DNA of 16,302 bases. It comes from an uncultured Eubacteriales bacterium (GTDB lineage: Bacteria; Bacillota; Clostridia; Oscillospirales; Oscillospiraceae). A model generated the notes under the pieces. It saw only the letters and a list, made by a program, of their open reading frames with translations, had not been told where the DNA came from and searched no databases. Shown here one piece after another: positions 13,829 to 16,302 of the stretch. Where the stretch lies: positions 1-16,302 of the forward strand of contig USAC01000043.1 in assembly GCA_900552475.1 (NCBI GenBank), in the 5' to 3' direction. Numbering within the stretch: position 1 is the first letter of the stretch; the number at the start of each line of letters is the position of its first letter. Position numbers and translations under genes: made by a program.

Positions 13829-15637
13829 ATGTTCGACCAATCCCATATCCGCAACTTTTCCATCATCGCGCACATCGACCACGGCAAGTCCACGCTGGCG
13901 GACCGCCTGCTCGAAAAGTGCAACGCCGTGAGCGCGCGCGAGATGGAGAGCCAGCTGCTCGACAACATGGATCTCGAGCGCGAGCGCGGCATCACCATCA
14001 AGTCCCGCGCCGTACAGATTTTCTATACCGCGCAGGACGGGGAGCAGTACGCACTCAACCTGATCGACACCCCCGGCCACGTCGACTTCAACTATGAGGT
14101 CTCCCGCTCGCTCGCCGCGTGCGAGGGCGCGGTGCTCGTCGTGGACGCGACGCAGGGCGTCGAGGCGCAGACGCTCGCCAACACCTACCTTGCAATGGAG
14201 CACGACCTTGAGATCCTGCCCGTGTTCAACAAGATCGACCTCCCCGCCGCCGACCCGCTCAAGGCCAAGCAGGAGGTCGAGGACATTATCGGCCTGCCCG
14301 CGATGGACGCGCCGGAGATCTCCGCCAAGCTCGGCATCAACATCGACGCCGTGCTCGAGGACATCGTGCAGAACGTCCCTGCGCCGGACGGCGAAGCGAA
14401 TGCCCCGCTGCAGGCGCTGGTGTTCGACAGCCAGTATGACCCGTATGTGGGCGTGGTCGTCTACTTCCGCATCAAGCAGGGCACCATCCGCAAAGGGCAG
14501 ACCATCCGCATGATGGCGACCGGCGCGGAGTATACCATCCTCGACTGCGGCTACCTAAAGCCCCTCGGCAACGAGCCGACGGACGCGCTGCAAGCCGGTG
14601 AGGTGGGCTATTTCACCGCGAGCATCAAAAACGTGAAGGACACCCGTGTCGGCGACACGATCACCGACGCCGAGCGCCCCGCCGCCGAGCCGCTGCCGGG
14701 CTACCGACCCGCGCAGCCGATGGTCTACTGCGGCATCTATACTGAGGACGGCAGCAAGTACCCCGACCTGCGCGACGCGCTCGAAAAACTCCAACTCAAC
14801 GATGCCTCGCTCACCTTCGAGCCGGAGTCGTCCGTGGCGCTGGGTTTCGGCTTCCGCTGCGGCTTTCTCGGGATGCTGCACATGGAGATCATTCAGGAGC
14901 GGCTCGAGCGCGAGTTCAATCTCGACCTCGTGACGACGCTCCCGAGCGTCATCTACCACGTCTATAAGTCCGACGGCACGCTCGTCAAGGTCGATAACCC
15001 CCACAACTACCCCGACCCCGGCACGATCGAGCACGCCGAGGAACCGTATGTCAAGGTCTCCATCATCACGCCGCAGGACTTCGTCGGCAACATCATGCCC
15101 ATGTGCCAGGACCGCCGCGGCGAGTTCAAGGACATGCAGTACCTGGACACCAATCTGGTGGAGCTCCACTACCAGATGCCGCTGAACGAGATCATCTACG
15201 ATTTCTTCGATGCGTTAAAATCACGCTCCAGAGGCTATGCTTCTTTCGACTATGACATGAAGGGCTATGAGACCTCTGAGCTTGTGAAGCTGGATATCCT
15301 CATCAATAAAGAGGAGGTGGATGCCCTGTCCTTCATCGTACATGCAGATTCCGCCTACGAGCGCGGCAGAAAAATGTGTGAGAAGTTAAAGGAGGAGATC
15401 CCGCGCCACCTGTTTGAGATTCCGATCCAGGCAGCGGTAGGCGGCAAGATCATTGCCCGCGAGACCGTAAAGGCGATGCGCAAGGATGTCCTTGCGAAGT
15501 GCTACGGCGGCGATATCTCCCGTAAGAAGAAGCTTCTGGAAAAACAGAAGGAAGGAAAGAAACGAATGCGTCAGGTGGGCAATGTAGAGATCCCGCAGAA
15601 GGCATTCATGAGTGTTCTGAAATTAGACGATGAATAA
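13829..15637 (+). CDS. lepA: Elongation factor 4 (LepA), possibly chimeric
   Basis: The 602-residue translational GTPase acts on ribosomes, where it is linked to back-translocation and to initiation or assembly. G motifs are AHIDHGKSTL (G1, near residue 15), RGITIKS (G2), DTPGHVDF (G3) and NKIDLP (G4). The LepA C-terminal domain is complete (LLEKQKEGKKRMRQVGNVEIPQKAF). AGGAGG lies eight bases before the ATG. The protein reads as intact, yet base composition changes inside it. A hand count gives 47 of 60 G+C at 14101-14160 but 27 of 60 at 15241-15300, and the codons after about 15.2 kb resemble hemW downstream rather than the first three quarters of the gene. The join may be an assembly chimera or recombination in conserved sequence. 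Confidence 0.95.
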   Translation: MFDQSHIRNFSIIAHIDHGKSTLADRLLEKCNAVSAREMESQLLDNMDLERERGITIKSRAVQIFYTAQDGEQYALNLIDTPGHVDFNYEVSRSLAACEGAVLVVDATQGVEAQTLANTYLAMEHDLEILPVFNKIDLPAADPLKAKQEVEDIIGLPAMDAPEISAKLGINIDAVLEDIVQNVPAPDGEANAPLQALVFDSQYDPYVGVVVYFRIKQGTIRKGQTIRMMATGAEYTILDCGYLKPLGNEPTDALQAGEVGYFTASIKNVKDTRVGDTITDAERPAAEPLPGYRPAQPMVYCGIYTEDGSKYPDLRDALEKLQLNDASLTFEPESSVALGFGFRCGFLGMLHMEIIQERLEREFNLDLVTTLPSVIYHVYKSDGTLVKVDNPHNYPDPGTIEHAEEPYVKVSIITPQDFVGNIMPMCQDRRGEFKDMQYLDTNLVELHYQMPLNEIIYDFFDALKSRSRGYASFDYDMKGYETSELVKLDILINKEEVDALSFIVHADSAYERGRKMCEKLKEEIPRHLFEIPIQAAVGGKIIARETVKAMRKDVLAKCYGGDISRKKKLLEKQKEGKKRMRQVGNVEIPQKAFMSVLKLDDE

Positions 15638-16302
15638 ACGAGAACTGGAACTTTATATTCACATTCCCTTTTGCGCCCGCAAGTGCTCTTACTGCGATTT
15701 CTTATCCTTCGCAGCACCGGAGCGGGTGTACCGGGAATACATGGATAAGCTGATCGAAGAAATCTGCGGTCAGGGCCCGAATTTTCAGGAGTACCGTGTG
15801 TCCACCATTTTTGTGGGCGGCGGTACTCCGTCGATTCTGCCTGCTGACCTTATTATGGAGCTGTTTGCGACGCTCTCCGAGAATTTCGATATCGCACTGG
15901 ATGCAGAGGTGACTCTGGAGGCCAATCCGGGAACGCTTACCATGGAAAAGCTGGAGGTTTACCGCCAGAGCGGCATCAACCGCCTGAGCATCGGCCTGCA
16001 GTCTGCCGATGACAAGGAACTGAAATACCTGGGGCGGATCCATTCCTACGATTCCTTTTTAAAGAGCTACCAGCGTGCCAGACAGGCGGGCTTTAAAAAT
16101 ATCAATGTGGATCTGATGTCGGCACTTCCGGGGCAGGATGTACATTCCTGGAAAACTACGTTAAAAAAGGTCATGATGTTAAAGCCGGAGCACATTTCTG
16201 CTTACAGCCTGATCATCGAGGAGGGAACTCCGTTTTTCGAGCGCTTTGGTGAACCGGAATGTAAAAAGGGCCTGCTTTCCGGTGGACAGCAGGAAAACAG
16301 TA
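15630..16302 (+). CDS. hemW: HemW-like radical SAM protein, 3' end outside window
   Basis: The first 224 or so codons of a protein usually near 380 residues are present. It starts with MNKRELELYIHIPFCARKCSYCDF, where CxxxCxxC binds the radical SAM 4Fe-4S cluster. GGGTPS follows near residue 68, then EANPGTL, INRLSIGLQS and the SAYSLIIEEGTPF segment. HemW proteins were long annotated as oxygen-independent coproporphyrinogen oxidases, but are considered heme chaperones. The ATG overlaps the lepA stop by eight bases, a common lepA-hemW arrangement in Firmicutes. GC is lower than in the bulk of the window and codon style matches the tail of lepA. Confidence 0.92.
   Translation, partial: MNKRELELYIHIPFCARKCSYCDFLSFAAPERVYREYMDKLIEEICGQGPNFQEYRVSTIFVGGGTPSILPADLIMELFATLSENFDIALDAEVTLEANPGTLTMEKLEVYRQSGINRLSIGLQSADDKELKYLGRIHSYDSFLKSYQRARQAGFKNINVDLMSALPGQDVHSWKTTLKKVMMLKPEHISAYSLIIEEGTPFFERFGEPECKKGLLSGGQQENS

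Overview
The window looks like one end of a metagenomic or draft contig from a high-GC member of the Clostridia, probably Oscillospirales. The evidence is GC-rich codons in most genes, purine-rich Shine-Dalgarno sites, sigma-A type promoters, and Firmicutes families: NiaR/3H regulator, YtrA-type GntR with ABC transporter, TmcAL, LysM-G5-M23 hydrolase, PfoR-like EIIC. No tRNA, rRNA, CRISPR array, insertion sequence or phage gene was seen. The first ~156 bases are nearly pure C and look artefactual.

Layout. (1) 1-353: poly-C, then structured repeat copy A directly behind the next gene. (2) 354-2905, minus strand: PfoR-like EIIC membrane protein, NiaR-like 3H-domain repressor, and a TVP38/TMEM64 membrane protein. 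A perfect 46-bp palindrome covers the EIIC promoter. (3) 3005-4210, minus strand: a lower-GC pair, a small membrane-anchored protein and a secreted protein of unknown family, behind a good promoter. (4) 4282-6347, minus strand: tmcAL followed by a DUF3298-type lipoprotein. (5) 6559-7593, minus strand: type I GAPDH as a single unit with its own promoter and strong terminator. (6) 7829-10947, minus strand: YtrA-like GntR repressor, ABC ATPase and ABC permease with overlapping reading frames, behind a promoter with a YtrA-type operator. (7) 10972-11169: structured repeat copy B. (8) 11167-12945, minus strand: LysM-G5-M23 envelope peptidase with a WalR-like direct repeat at its promoter. (9) 13047-16302, plus strand: an XRE regulator, lepA, and a hemW cut by the window end.

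Five points deserve most attention. The 3H regulator / EIIC pair with its palindromic operator suggests a NiaR-controlled transporter. Two copies of a structured repeat with compensatory stem changes sit exactly at gene ends. A WalR-like box precedes the M23 peptidase. Codon and GC style change sharply inside lepA near 15.12-15.22 kb, so the last ~1.1 kb, including hemW, may come from another genome by misassembly or recombination. The low-GC pair encodes an unrecognised secreted protein. None could be tested by database search here.
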